NCBI RefSeq assembly: GCF_963675165.1
Contig: NC_087377.1
Location: 10,092,632 to 10,156,631, forward strand
Length of the DNA stretch: 64,000 bases
Reading direction: 5' to 3'
Source: Halichondria panicea
Taxonomy: Eukaryota > Porifera > Demospongiae > Suberitida > Halichondriidae
Shown here: one piece after another, positions 1 through 11,943 of the stretch
Numbering within the stretch: position 1 is the first letter of the stretch
Layout of the letters: every line of letters begins with the position of its first letter
Made by a program: the position numbers and the translations under genes
The notes under the pieces: generated by a model
Database searches by the model: none
What the model was told of the DNA's origin: nothing
Seen by the model: the letters and a program-made list of their open reading frames with translations, nothing else

Positions 1-487
1 TTGTAGTGGTCTCATGTTCCACTTTGTACTTGATGCCTAGTTTCTTCAGTGCAGCCGTTACTGTCTCCGCTGTGTACAGCTCGTATGTGCGTTGGTGTGA
101 ATAAAATCTTGTAATGAGATCGTAAAGCGACTGTCGACTGGAGCTAATAATGACCAGCTCCCCTGTGCCAGGCTTCAGTAGCTGCGTGGCACCTGTGAGC
201 ATTGGATCAAGTGCTGAGGCATGGTAGGTACAGTTGGCCATTAGAATAAAATCGAAAGGTTGCAGGCCATCATTTGTAAGTTCTTCGTAGTTCTAGGTTT
301 CCTAGTTCTGACGCTTCCTCAGTAACCTCGCATGCTTGCTCGTCAGCAGTGATACTATACTTGTTAGGAGGGCCTTCGACAATTTCTGAAGTATGACTGA
401 ATCCAGGGAGGCATCTTCACAACCATTGTTAACAAATTTGATACTCAGTCTCTTCTTACCCTTGTTTTTGAGCAAGCCCCTTCATTT
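1..487 (-). pseudogene. HNMT-like methyltransferase pseudogene, copy 1 (cut by window edge)
   Basis: Nearly every segment aligns with the intact methyltransferase gene at 12594-13496, in the same minus orientation and starting inside its C-terminal half. A stretch is missing around 285-303, where the intact gene encodes the segment after the acceptor-face motif. Small indels follow, for example in the region matching the SIGCED motif. The reading frame does not survive, so I call it a pseudogene. Similarity stops near 487, and the 3' end of the gene lies outside the window. Confidence 0.8.
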
Positions 488-489
488 TT

Positions 490-781
490 TCAATGAAAGG
501 TAGGTGTTCCTTGATCCGACTTTCTCACTTTCCTCATGAATATCCTCCAACGAACCCTCGCTGAGGGCTTTGAGCAAATCGTCACTATAAAGTGTAGTTT
601 AGAATACGTCTTTAGTAGAGGGGCTGTGTCTTCTTTACTAGCTGACGGGTCGTGGTTGTTAATCGTGAATGTATCGATTTGTGTGATTTTTAGACCTCGT
701 ATTTCTTCCAGAAGCTGTTTTTTGTCGACTTTTAGCTTCAAAAAGAGCCTTTCTGGAACCTTAGCTGAATGGCACTTCTAG
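490..781 (-). CDS. Possible orphan exon, unknown product
   Basis: An open frame of about 96 codons runs from an AG at the right end to a TGA at 490. It has alternating charged and hydrophobic residues (ERLFLKLKVDKKQLLEEIRG) that look more like a real exon than chance. It lies just downstream of the last recognised exon of receptor gene A and abuts methyltransferase copy 1. It could be an alternative last exon of A or a fragment of another gene. I do not recognise a family. Confidence 0.3.
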
Positions 782-3700
782 AGACCTGTATAAAGAATTA
801 GCACAATAAAAACTGTCTGCACTACATTATGGTAAAGTATCATCAAACTAATACCTGAAAATTGAATTAAACTGGCAAAGTGTCATCGTATTTATAAGCA
901 TAAATAGGTAACAAACCGTTCTTCCTGACAGTAGAGGCTGCTAGCTGTCTGAACCAGGGGACCCTTCTGTTAAGCTTCGTTTGACCGCTGGTCTTCGAGG
1001 TCACTAAGGGAACGTAGTTGGACGGGTGCGGAGGGCCACCAGCAGTAGCGTCAGCAGGAGGTGTGAAGTGGGTGTGGGAGGACTACTACTAAGGTCACGC
1101 TCAGCACTGACTTGATGGGGAGATGGTAGGTATCTGTGAGTACAGAGACAATGACTGTGATGATTATAGCTTAGTATACTTATTTATGCAATTATCGAGT
1201 CGATCTGTGGAATAGTATGATGCCATTATAGCTGGAAAAGACCGCTATCCGTTTACAGTATCTACGAGTACATAATTAATTTATTTGTAAAGTATTAATG
1301 CAGTAATTTAAAAGTGTACACACAAAATAATTATTATATACCTTCACCGTTTTGTTAGTGAGATCCATCGTGTTGATATCCACTGTGTACGTGATACCGG
1401 GAGTCTCAGCCGTAAGACTTAACTTGCCTTTCTGTATGGAGGAGCATGCAGTTCATAAGAAGTACTGAAACAATGTACATGACACGTATACATAATAACG
1501 TAAGCCTTGAGACCTCCTATGGAAATTAAAATTAATTCAGGATATTATGTTTCTATAATAATTATGCATTGCTAACAACAGGTGTCAGGGAGAACACTCT
1601 CATGCACCTTTAATTTGAACTGTTAAGTTTTGCAACATTAATCATATACTCACCAGGCTTTTGCGATGCATCTTACAATAAATCAGCAAAATCACTGTTA
1701 CCAACACAGCAGCAACTACAGTAGTAAAATGACCACAATAGGGATCACTATAGCAACCATATTGGTCCGAGTTGTCATCACAACAGTATCTATAGGGTGA
1801 AAATACAGAGTGTGTTTAAGTGCACGCAAGGGCTGAGGAGTGGTCAGTACGTACAATGACCTGATTCATAACATAATTATACACCGCAATGGTTTTTGCC
1901 TATTGCGTACATAATCCAACAATCATGACTTGTGTATAAAGATTTGTATAATTAACTCTGTTACAGTAGTGTCTGTGACAAGAAGGTCTAAGGAATACCG
2001 GGTTCAACACAATTATCTACACAACAATCCATTTAACCACACAACTCCTAGCTAAAAGGGATGATTCCCGGAGAGGATATTTATAAATCAAATAGTTAAT
2101 GTTCCAGTGGATGTGTTTGTACACTCCCCACACTGTGTACACAGCCGCATGCAGACCATCAACAACAAGACACTATATACTTATGTGCTAGCAGTTATTA
2201 ATGTATTGCTGGACTTCACCTATACTAACACAGTGAAGAGGGATACTTACTTCTAAGAGGTTGTTTTATTTACTTCTGAGAGGTTGTTTTACATTGTTGA
2301 AATTCTCTTTGTGACAACACAAAAGGTGATTGAGTAAGCACGGGATAGTTGTTACCAACCACAAAGATCGAGGGTCGAAGACTAGACCATAATTATTTTA
2401 CTACAGCAATGAATCACTCACCTAAAAGTACAGGTATTTCACAACTAGTAGCCATGGTGAAGTTGGTCATACCCACAATCTTCGTGACCTAGCTATCCTG
2501 AAGCTGCCCACAGAGCCACTGTTTTCGATATCAAACACGCTGATGCCCATCGTATCTGTACGCAGAACGTTGAGAGTTACATTGTGACACTGTGATTCCG
2601 CCTCCTTCTCCTCGCATCACAAAGAATTCTTGTTGACCAGTCTCATTCGTGTTCGGTGAGAATCGGAACAGGCATCCCAGAGACTGAGTGACGTCGGCGA
2701 GTCTGCAACTGAGCTGGACGTACGTCTGGTGAAAGATGACCTCAGCTAATTGGACATCCGTGGTTTCTATGGTTATGAAAGAGATAAAATGTGGTTTTTC
2801 ATAGTCACTGTAATCTTTCATTGTGGTGGTTACCAAAAAGGTCACCTCTTTATTTGTCAATATGAATTTGACAACAAGCACTTTTTGGGCGGTCTTTCAA
2901 TAACCAACTACCAGAGGAGGTACGACACGGTCACATGACCAGCCAAACAGATTATGAATCTCATTAACTTGTGCATGAATATCATTCAAGACTGTGTACT
3001 TTGACAGTGGATTTGGTGTGAAGTGTATCTTTCAAGAAATACACTTGACGTTTCTAAGATCAGGCTGGTTGATTGTTGGGCTTATGCTGATATGAAAAAG
3101 TTTTTCAACCAATTTCAACCACCACTTAGAATCACTGCCAACATCTGAGCCTTGGTAACAACAAATCTAATCTCTACTCTAGCTACTAGCCAGCAACAAA
3201 TTCACCGAGTTTTATGCTCTAAACTTGTCTCTTTATGGCGCTTACTTGACACCAGCTAAATGTTGTCATTGGAATGCATTTTTAACGACTTCATTGTCTT
3301 TCTTGCCTTCAATCAAGAAATAGCAGCCACGTGAGCTTGACCGAGTGTCGTACCTCCTCTGACCGACTACTTAATTGTAGTAAAAATATTCAATTAGCCT
3401 ACTTCTATTGATATTGTACATTTTATAGCCAAGTGTTTTTGCAGCTTTATTCTACGGTAGCCCAGAAAGTTCCCGAGAGTTGACCTTTGCTAGTGGACAG
3501 TACGTACGATTAACCTTCGCTAGTAGAGAGTTCACCTTCGCTAGTCAGTGGTTATCAGTAACTCTTTAAGTCAAAAAGTAACGTTTGTATAGCATACATT
3601 ATTAATGAACATAATTATTCAGAAGTACATGCACAGTGAAATCTGTCTACAGTGTTCAGCCCATGAAAGCAGTTCACCCTATAACATGAAACCAGAAGTT

Positions 3701-4779
3701 ATCTATTTGGCACGTACGGTTTACACCTGTGTTAGTTTAATAGTAGGCCAACTCTCTTTACTACAACACAATTAATGGTCGGTCACTCACGAATTCTCTG
3801 ACTCGTGGAGACTCTCTGAGATACCTTGCTCACGGATATTAAGTAGAGCTTGTTGTTGGGCAGAGGAGTGATGCTGGAGTTGACAGTGACATTGATCAGA
3901 GTCAGGAGCACGACATTGGAGGCCAAGACAACCAGTCTTGGTTGGCTGTTCACATTGATAGTGTAGCCTAACACGGGGAAGTTAATACTGCACGAGTTCA
4001 CCGTCTGTGTGTGTGTGTGTGTGTGTGTATGTATGAGAGGTGATGTGTGGGTGGGTAGAGTTTATAATACGAGCTCCAAACGGACACACACATAATTATA
4101 ATTATGCACACCATTAAATCATGCTGTCTATAAGCAATCAAACAAGCTAGTAATGACTTAACGAGGTGACAACTACGATATTAAGGCCATATCCCAAACG
4201 AACAATTAAGTGTGTGTACACAAACAACACTCAATAAAGGACACCTCTGTTATAATGGCCATACTTAATTCCATCAACCTTTTTTTCTGCTTCCACTTAA
4301 GCTGACTACATTTCTCTAGTTTAGTAAGTAAACGTACCCGGAATTGTATTGTGAACAAAGTTTCATTCCCGATTCCCAGATTTAGAAACACAAGACGGAG
4401 GGTGGCATCAATGTCTGACGTGTTAGCAGCTGCAGAGAGAGAGGGGGGAGGGGGGAGATTAGACAAAACAAGGAAGTTATAATACTTAAAGGTGACGACA
4501 CAAAACAGAGAATTCAAGAGGTTACCTAGGTACGTACATATAGGTAATATTCCAACACAATGTTGTTTCTCGGATCAACAAGTGTGTTTGTTCAACCAGC
4601 GTTATTTCAAGTACAACACATTGTTGCAGTATGGCTAAGCCTACTAATCAAGCAAGCACTTTCATAAACAATATAGCCTAGCTCTAACAGAATAATTAAT
4701 AACTGGGAAGAGTGCCACACATAATTCTTTATCAACCAAAGATAAACCTTATTATTTGCACCGACTTGCTAGTTGATCT

Positions 4780-5943
4780 TACCATAGATAGAAGAGAAAG
4801 GCAACGAAAGCAGTGCACGTGATGATTTTACATTGAACCTTCAATAAAACCTCGAAAAATATCCGCGTTACGCCCTATAAACGAGGCTATTTTGCCGGGT
4901 AACTTGCTTAAAATAAGAAAGTTGTGTTTCCTCGAGACATTATCTCTTTCAGCAATTTATAACATGCCTAGTCTGTGAGCCACGTGTAGTACTTGCTAAT
5001 GACTGACCACACCCAGTAAAAAGGGACATTCTAGTAAAGTTATAAGCGTACAGCTGCTATTTATAGTCCTGTATTGCTAAAACGTGCAAGCGTGCTGGTT
5101 ATAACTGCTAAAATAGGTATAAACCTTTAGTGAGTTGCACAGACTGAGCATATATGCTTGTTGTTTAATTTATTATGCACTGTGTGTAGAAATAGGCCAT
5201 CAGCTTGGCTAGCCGGACCACACCCATTACACTCGATTAAACCGCGGGTAAAGCGGATGATACTCGAGGGTACCCGTTTCCAATCCCTCTTCCTCTTCTA
5301 TCTATGATCTCACAATGTCCAGAGACTCCTCTAGGAATTAGACTGAGTATGCTGGTCAGAATTGAGACACAGATTGGGCATGGCAAATGAGAATAAGGAA
5401 ACCTGTCTACAGTGCATAGCAGTCACTCTTTTGGCTGCATGTAGTACAGACTGAGAGCTAGGGTGACCTCTTTACAGGGACCACGGTTATAGAGACAGTT
5501 GTCCCAACACCACCACAACAGCATGCTGGCACCTACCACCAACCCTAGCCCTAACCCAACTGACTCCCTAACCCTGACCCTGCATGGACCCACCAAAATG
5601 TCCCTGTCTTGAATTAACTATTGTGTAGAGAGCACATACAACAATGACAGCTAGAGCACAACAATAGCCATTATAAGTTAGCAAACTTACTGACAAGCAC
5701 TGTTTCATTGTAGATGACGGGACTCCACGTGGCTCATGGACTAGGTGTGTTATAAAAATTGCCGAAAGAGATGATGTCTCGAGAAAACACAACTTTCTTA
5801 TTTTGAGGGAGTTACCCGGCATAATAGCCTCGTTCATAGGGCGTAACGTGGATAGTTTTCGAGACTCCACTGCAGATTCAATGTAAAATCATCACGTGCA
5901 TCACTCCGTTTCCTATCCCTCCAACTCTTCCATCTATGATAAA
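4780..5943. mobile_element. Compound inverted-repeat DNA transposon remnant
   Basis: About 210 bp at 4780-4990 return as the reverse complement at 5705-5943, with the outer ends reading ATAGATAGAAGAG and CTTCCATCTATGAT. A second end-like copy at about 5275-5312 (TCTATCTATGATC) suggests two nested elements. No transposase is visible, so this is a non-autonomous element in an intron of gene A. Confidence 0.65.
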
Positions 5944-6403
5944 AGGTAACTGTTACTTAACTACAACACTGATAGGAGCAGTGCAAAGCAACGATTAATT
6001 ATTTTTGTAAGCAAACCTGGTGATAGAGACCGTCCGAGTGACCTCCCCTCGGTTGAGATCCCTGAAGCCGGTGCACTGACATTCGAGAATGTTCGAAGAG
6101 GCCTCTCCCAATCTCGTGTTCCTACCCTCGGCAGTGATTATCAGTCGCGTCGTATTAGTGGAGAGAATCTCGATAAATATTCCAGTGTTAGCGAAATCTA
6201 GGACTATGGAGTCAGTAGGGTTGATGAGCTGGAAGGAGTTGATAATCCACGCTGGCTGGTTGCCGGGGGTAACGGAGCAGTCGTACGATATGTTCTCTGA
6301 AAACGTGACGGGTTTCGTGAAGTTGGTCTGTGGTGATACCACCGCATTGATGGATTCTGCCCCTATAAGTATTATAAAATATTCACAAATTTAAGCTTTG
6401 ATG

Positions 6404-6742
6404 TACCGTAAGACCTCGATTTAAAGTGACACTTTTTAATAACTACGAAGCCAGAGGTTGCTTCTTTTGGAGGTTGAAAAATTATATTGAAGTCCTGGTG
6501 TCGCATATTTAGAGGGTCGCATCTAATTGGAGGTAACTTTACAGAGTCTACTTGCCTCGATTTCAGGCCGCTTAGAAACACTGATTTTCCAGTGGGCTAC
6601 AATCGAGGCTAGGGAGTGGCTACATTTACCTCTATTTAGAACGCAACATTACAAAATAATTGTCAACGCAGCTGTCGCTACTTGCTGAAGCTCCTGGGTG
6701 TCACATATTTGGAGGGTCGCCTTAAATCGAGGTCTTACGGTA
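6404..6742. mobile_element. MITE, TIR TACCGTAAGACCTCGATTTA
   Basis: The ends are near-perfect inverted repeats (TACCGTAAGACCTCG and CGAGGTCTTACGGTA). Sub-repeats with GGAGGGTCGC lie inside. It is 339 bp long, has no coding capacity and sits in the first intron of gene A. Confidence 0.85.
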
Positions 6743-6912
6743 TATGCAAGCCATGATTAAGGTTGGGTGCAATCCCAATCGTGCTATTAAATGGACCGTG
6801 TCACAACTAGTTACAGTACTAAAAGGCGCTAGGCTATAGCCAGCTACATACAATTACAATACTGTTTCAAACTTCCCACTGCCACTGTAGATCTCATCTA
6901 GTTGACACTCAC

Positions 6913-6982
6913 TTGCAATTCCTGTATGTATTAAAGTCAGGAGGGAAAGTATCAAAATTAATAGAGCCAGATGATACTTCAT
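6913..6982 (-). CDS. Gene A exon 1, signal peptide
   Basis: ATG at 6980-6982 opens a 23-residue hydrophobic leader ending in THTGIA, followed by a consensus donor GTGAGT. The intron is phase 1 and is compatible with the next exon, whose acceptor is at 6363-6364. The start faces that of gene B at 7209 on the other strand. Confidence 0.75.
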
Positions 6983-7208
6983 TGTACGTACAGAGGAGCG
7001 TAAGATCTAAATACAGTCGGTCAGGTCTGGTTCAGCATGATCAATCGTGGTTCTGGTGTTTCTCTGCAATAAAAGTGCTCAGTAAGCACGTACATAAGGT
7101 CGTGACGCAATCTTGCAAACTTTTGGGGCGTACCTCGATTTGCAAGCTAGATCGAACTAGATAAAACAAGTTTTGCTCATTATGAGTAGATCTTGCTCTC
7201 AGTGAAAG
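6983..7208. promoter_or_regulatory. Shared divergent promoter region of genes A and B
   Basis: The initiation codons of A (minus) and B (plus) are separated by only 226 bp. Both encode receptors with signal peptides, so one bidirectional promoter is likely. I see no certain TATA box or initiator. This is inferred from spacing only. Confidence 0.4.
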
Positions 7209-9099
7209 ATGTTGCTTTTTAATGCTATTATGATTTTGCTACTTTCTGGACATTATTTTGCTCAAGGTCTGTATTAGCTAGGCTACAGATCTTCTCTGTA
7301 CTGTATAGATAAGTATAAAATAATGCTATTTTTATTGTCAATAAACTATCTGATGTTGATTATACTGCAGATGAAACCAGCATTACTCACAATCATTGTC
7401 CAAGAATGGGGTTCACACTTTGGAGCAATTTGACACTAACTTGTAGTCGAATTTGCAGCCAACAAGCAGAAAGCGATCGCGATCTAGATTTATGGTATAT
7501 TCTACCAGGAGAAAATTTGCTCCGTCAATTAGATCTCCCTAATAACTTTACTTACATTATTGGTGGAAACCAGCAGAAAATAAACGAATTTGAGAATGAT
7601 ACTGGAGTGTCTTTAAGTTTAACTAATAACAACACTGAAGATTCGTGTAATGCAGGTGAAGTGATTCAGTATTCACTCACCATAGAGAATGCAAGGAGCA
7701 GTATTGATGGGCTTGTGGTTGCTTGTGGAGCTAGAAAAATTGAGAATGGTAAAACCACTGACCGGAGGACTTCAAACTCAACCGTGTTATATCTAAGTAA
7801 GACAAAGTCTAATTTTTAATTATTATAAAATGTTTTTTACATGCAGAAAGTCAGATTACGACATATACAACCTCTAAAATAACAGTGTTTCCTGGTAGCA
7901 GCACCACAGTTAGCTGTACCCGTCAACTGTATCCTGATAGAGAGGACTCTATACGTAATCGATTGAGACTTCAATTACAAGGCGAAATATTTAAAATCGA
8001 GGAAAATCTTGACAAAATAGTTGCATTTCTTGGCATAACTTTGGAATGGAATACAAGTCCCAACACATGTACGTATAAAGGGTTTGTGAACTACACTCTT
8101 ACTATTGGAAACATTAACCAAAACGTTGATGGAATGTTGATAACATGTGGAGCTAGAACAGTTATCGGAACTGCCAACCATGATGAATGGTATGCTGATC
8201 ACTCAGTGGAACTAGTTTTACGTGAGTTAATATATATAAGCATTGAATATACAGTAGACTCTCGCTACTCCGGCTCTCTGAAATATGGCCACCTTGATAT
8301 ACCGGCCATTTGGTTTGGCACGGAATGCTAGCTAGATGTTTACTGCACAAAACTCACCCTGAAGTACGGCCACTCGCTATTCCATATACTGGCCAGTGCA
8401 TGCTGGCTACCCCCAAACTAGGTTTCAATGTAATTACGGCCAGATATGACGTTTTGGGTGTGGTTTGGCAGATATAATTGAATTACACTTAAATAGAGAG
8501 CAGAATGATTTTCATTATCCTCGGGACAAGAACTGCAAAATTATTATTAGATTCGAGGTAAGGTCATTTTTAAGCCGTGGTTATTTCCTGAAATACAGCC
8601 ACCTCGCTATTCCGGCCAAGCTACACTGTCCCAAGGGTGACCAGATTAACGAGAGTCTACTGTACACACATAAATCCTTGAAACACAGAGGCACCACTTT
8701 CAACAAATTCACAATTCATAAAGTATGCCCATATGTTTCCATAGATAACACAACAGAGCTTGAAGCTACTATAGAACAGCTGGAAAAGTGCAAAGGTGAG
8801 AAAAATATCATTAGGGGTACACTCAAAACAATATTGCCAATACTTTGCTGCGATCGTCTAGCATTACATTGTTTCCCTCTTTAGATAACATAACTGAGCT
8901 TGAAGCTACCATAGTAGCCGCAATGGCACCGCTGGAAAAGTGCAACGCTGATAAAGATATCATAATTGGTACACTCGGAACAATTTTACTACTAGTTGCC
9001 CTATTCATAATACTTTTAATAGTTATCAGATACTGCATATTCCTTAAAACTAAATATAATAATCGAAGAAAAACATCTGTGGGAAAAGAGCACTCGTAG
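7209..9099 (+). CDS. Gene B: two Ig-like domains plus TM, short tail
   Basis: Exons: 7209-7266 (signal peptide MLLFNAIMILLLSGHYFAQ), 7371-7796 (Ig-like 1), 7847-8221 (Ig-like 2) and 8885-9099 (stalk, TM, tail, TAG at 9097). All introns are phase 1 with GT/AG ends, and the joined frame has no stops. Both Ig-like domains share the pattern LTC or VSC near the start and the ending VVACGAR or LITCGAR before the last strand. The TM segment is GTILLLVALFIILLIVIRYC. The tail is short and basic (KTKYNNRRKTSVGKEHS) with no obvious signalling motif. The predicted protein is a type I surface protein of about 357 aa. The last intron holds a pogo-type MITE and a second copy of the stalk exon. Family unknown. 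Confidence 0.75.
8252..8662. mobile_element. pogo/Tigger-like MITE (CAGTAGACTCTCG ends, TA target)
   Basis: The left end is TA-CAGTAGACTCTCG and the right end is the reverse complement, CGAGAGTCTACTG-TA. CAGTAGACTCTCG-type ends and a TA target duplication are typical of pogo/Tigger elements. Non-autonomous, about 411 bp, in the last intron of gene B. Longer relatives occur at 20614-21278 and 44554-45217. Confidence 0.8.
8745..8795 (+). CDS. Candidate 51-nt cassette exon of gene B (duplicate of stalk exon)
   Basis: ATAACACAACAGAGCTTGAA here copies the start of the next exon at 8885. It has its own AG acceptor and a GTGAGA donor, and it is 51 nt, phase 1 to phase 1, so inclusion keeps frame. 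It would add a second ELEATIEQLEKCK stalk repeat. Reading past its donor meets a stop before the TM, which would give a secreted form. It may equally be a dead duplicate. Confidence 0.45.
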
Positions 9100-9516
9100 C
9101 TCGAAAACGACCTGAACTGTAATGATCTAGAACATTCTAGATTGTGTGTAGGCGTATAGGTATATATTTATGATTTGTGCCATGTGCTGTTAGTATCTCC
9201 ATTTATTCCTTTTTGTTAAAGCTGAGCTGTTGTTCTAAATTCTGTTGCTATCGCTATTATAAACTGACTGGCTGCGCCAACAACATCAGCATGAGGTTCA
9301 AAGTAACCTTTGACAATGTTTATGCTAATTATAATTATGTAACTGGCTTTATTTTTTTTCTGTCCCTGTAATTATAATTATGTATGTAAGTTTTCTGATG
9401 AATTTGAACCTCAAATGAACACTGTCTGACTAGCTAAGTATAATTATAACTGTTAAAAGATAGGCATGTTTAATTCAATTAACGAGCAAACTAATTTTAA
9501 TGTCTGCAGATAATTA

Positions 9517-10128
9517 TCATGTCACTCACTGATGTAGCAACTCTCTTTCATCCGTTTGTAGTAGAAACAGATTCCAGAAACTCGATCCACGCAAAACTTG
9601 GCAAATTGAGGAGCGTAATCCTGTAGCTTTGTGAATACAAGGTGATCCAAAATAAGTGAAGCTTCTTCACTCGAAAATCCCTCGGCAAACTGTTGAGTCA
9701 GATGAAATGTATGGTCTCATGTTCTAGTTTGCCTAGTTTCCCCAGTGCAGCTGCTACTGTCTCGGTTGTGTACAGCTCGTATATGTGCGTTGGTTTGGAT
9801 AAAATCGTGTGATCAGCTCGTAAAGCGACTGTCGGCTGGAGCTAATAATGACCAGCTCCCCTGCACTGTAAAAAAAAAAGTGCGGTGAGCACACTAAAAC
9901 CGTCGCATATAGCACACTTTTTCAAAAAAGCGTGCTATATGCGACGGTTTTAGTGTGTCCACCGCACTTTTTTTCAATCATTTTTTACAGTGTGTGCATG
10001 GTTTTAGTAGCTGCGTGGCACCTGTGAGCATTGGATCAAGTGCTGAGGCATGGTAGGTACAGTTGGCCATTAGAATAAAATCAAAAGGTTGCAGGCCATC
10101 ATTTGTAAGTTCTTCGTAGTAATTAATA
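9517..10128 (-). pseudogene. HNMT-like pseudogene, copy 2, split by a MITE
   Basis: Collinear with the C-terminal two thirds of the intact gene (12594-13496), but with deletions (for example in the GLKYKVEHETT region), frameshifts and a 129-bp palindromic element at 9864-9992. Homology ends at about 10128, at the sequence encoding YEELTNDGL. Downstream sequence to about 10560 matches that right of the intact gene, showing tandem duplication of a larger unit. Confidence 0.8.
9864..9992. mobile_element. 129-bp near-perfect palindromic MITE
   Basis: CACTGTAAAAA opens and TTTTTTACAGTG closes the element. The arms, including GTGCGGTGAGCACACTAAAA and CCGTCGCATATAGCAC, pair almost completely around a short AT-rich loop. 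The empty site is seen in the paralogues at 11411 and 12960 (CTCCCCTGTGC), so the insertion point is directly readable. Confidence 0.85.
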
Positions 10129-10134
10129 ATGATA

Positions 10135-11080
10135 TGATGCACAATTTAACATGCAGTTTTAGATGTCTATATGTATACAGTAGATAACAACATGAGACAT
10201 TAAATGAAACATGACCTATAAGCAGCATTATATATACTGTGTAAGTTAGCAGTTGCTTAATTTCCCACAGTGCATTTTGAACATATATTCGATTAAGGAT
10301 CATATCCCAAAGAGTGTTGTATACATTCTCTGATTTTTAAAACTAAGGATCATTTCCAAGAAAACTTACAAGTCTACATGAAAAATAATCAATGAGAACA
10401 CACCTGCACAGAATAAAACGTATATATCAATGCAGTTAATATGCTTAATCGTTGAGAAACACGAGCAGTGGATTGAAAAATGAGTTAACAGAGTCCGCTG
10501 ATTTCTTTGCACGTATCTCTCCCCCGGAGTATCATTGCAGCACGAAACAGGTTTTGCCAAGGTAACTCAATATAGTTACAAATTATAGTATATAAAATTG
10601 ATACATTTTCTCCATCGTATACAGATGTTGCAGGGGTGATCGTACCTTCTGTTTTTTTGGTATGAATTGTTGCAGTACTGGCAGTTTATGTGCATTGTGT
10701 GCATTATATGTACTAAATAATTATATGTTCCCATTTCGGCCTAAGATCAGTTGCTCCAGAATTTGTCACAAAAAAAAAAGCAGATCATCCAGAAGACAAA
10801 ACTCTATAACTCAAGCTGATGCTATAGGATCAACATCTGATCCTGTATTATAGATAAGCCATCAGTATTATATATACTTTTTACTGAGTCTATACAATGC
10901 ACTGATATACGTGTTTTGTGGGTAATACCGTACACATGTAATGCGTGCATAATTATATACATGCAGTCTTGAAGTTAGATTTTAGCGAAATACTCAATGT
11001 TGTACATTGTCAATCAGATCAGACCTTTGCACAGTCTACATGGTTAAATACACGAATGATATCAATTATTGACTACAACT
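10135..11080. other. Tandem-unit spacer with remnants of receptor exons
   Basis: 10490-10560 repeats the end of the last exon of gene C (TCTTTGCACGTATCTCTC as in 14335-14352, product ERYVRR). On the plus strand, 10630-10855 contains a hydrophobic run (IVAVLAVYVHCVHYMY) interrupted by a stop, then a basic tail. A diverged copy lies at 12205-12380. I read these as decayed receptor fragments carried along in the tandem duplication. No intact gene is present. Confidence 0.45.
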
Positions 11081-11082
11081 AT

Positions 11083-11943
11083 CATGTCACTCACTGACAT
11101 TACCACTCTATTCACTCCATTTGATGGATTCCAATAACTCTCCGCACAACTTGGAAACTTGAGGAGCATAATCCTGTAGCTTTGTGAAGACAAGGTGATC
11201 CAATATCAGAGCAGCTTCCTCACTGCTAAATCCCTCAGCAAATTGTTGTGTTAAGTCAATTGTAGTGGTCTCATGTTCCACTTTGTATTTGATGCCTAGT
11301 TTCTCCAGTGCAGCTGTTATTGTCTCCGCTGTGTGTACAGCTTGTACGTACGTTGGTGTGAATAAAATCGTGTGATCAGCTCGTAAAGCGACTGTCGGCT
11401 GGAGCTAATAATGACCAGCTCCCCTGTGCATGGTTTTAGTAGCTGCGTGGCACCTGTGAGCATTGGATCAATTAGTGCTGAGGCCATGATTTGTAAGTTC
11501 TTCGTGATTTCGCTCCAACAGTTCCACCTGGACATTAGACCCTATAGATTTCCTAGCTCTATAATGTTTCCTTGGCAACCTCGCATGCTTGCTCATCAGC
11601 AGTGATACTAGTGTACTTAAACATTTTGTCAGGAAGGGCCTTCGATAATTTCTGAAGTATGACTGAACCCAGGATTTAAGGCATCTTCACAACCAATGCT
11701 ACAAATCTGATACTCTTCTTGTCCTTCGGTGCGCATGCGCAAGCGAGGTATAATTATATTACAGTAGTATGTTAATTTGCTTGTGTGTGTGTGTGTGCGT
11801 GCCTACTTGGTCTTGTGTCACATGTAATAAGACCACGACACCGAGGCATCAGCACCTGCGAGGCTTTCGGCCCATTGGCTGATAAAGTTTCCGAGTTGCT
11901 TGAAGAGGGAGAGATGTCCTAGGTCTTTGGGAGATCGTTTTGA
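11083..11943 (-). pseudogene. HNMT-like pseudogene, copy 3
   Basis: Follows the intact gene from its C terminus (SVSDMIVVVNN region) to its N terminus with several deletions (GTAGAAACAG lost near 11127, most of the region after 11495). About 100 bp of unrelated sequence with a (TG)n tract are inserted at about 11720-11840, then the N-terminal region resumes at 11855-11943. The frame is lost in several places. Confidence 0.8.

Larger units (their letters stand above)
867..6982 (-). pseudogene. Receptor gene A: signal peptide, Ig, fn3-like, TM, tail; probably decaying
   Basis: Exons seen on the minus strand: signal peptide 6913-6982 (MKYHLALLILILSLLT, donor GTGAGT); Ig-like domain 6017-6362 (Cys in YDCSV and LECQC); a two-exon fn3-like module 4338-4429 and 3791-4004 (phases 1-0-1); a further domain about 2430-2900; TM exon 1654-1789; cytoplasmic exons 1342-1431 and 867-1082 (tyrosine motif SNYVPL, stop at 867-869). 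The role would be a cell-surface receptor or adhesion protein. Three frame breaks are visible. The TM exon needs one extra base near 1724 to join its two hydrophobic halves, and phase accounting demands the same base. The exon at 2430-2900 changes frame twice. The exon between 6017 and 4429 that must change phase 2 to 1 was not found. Neighbouring genes read cleanly, so a general sequencing fault is unlikely. Confidence 0.6.
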
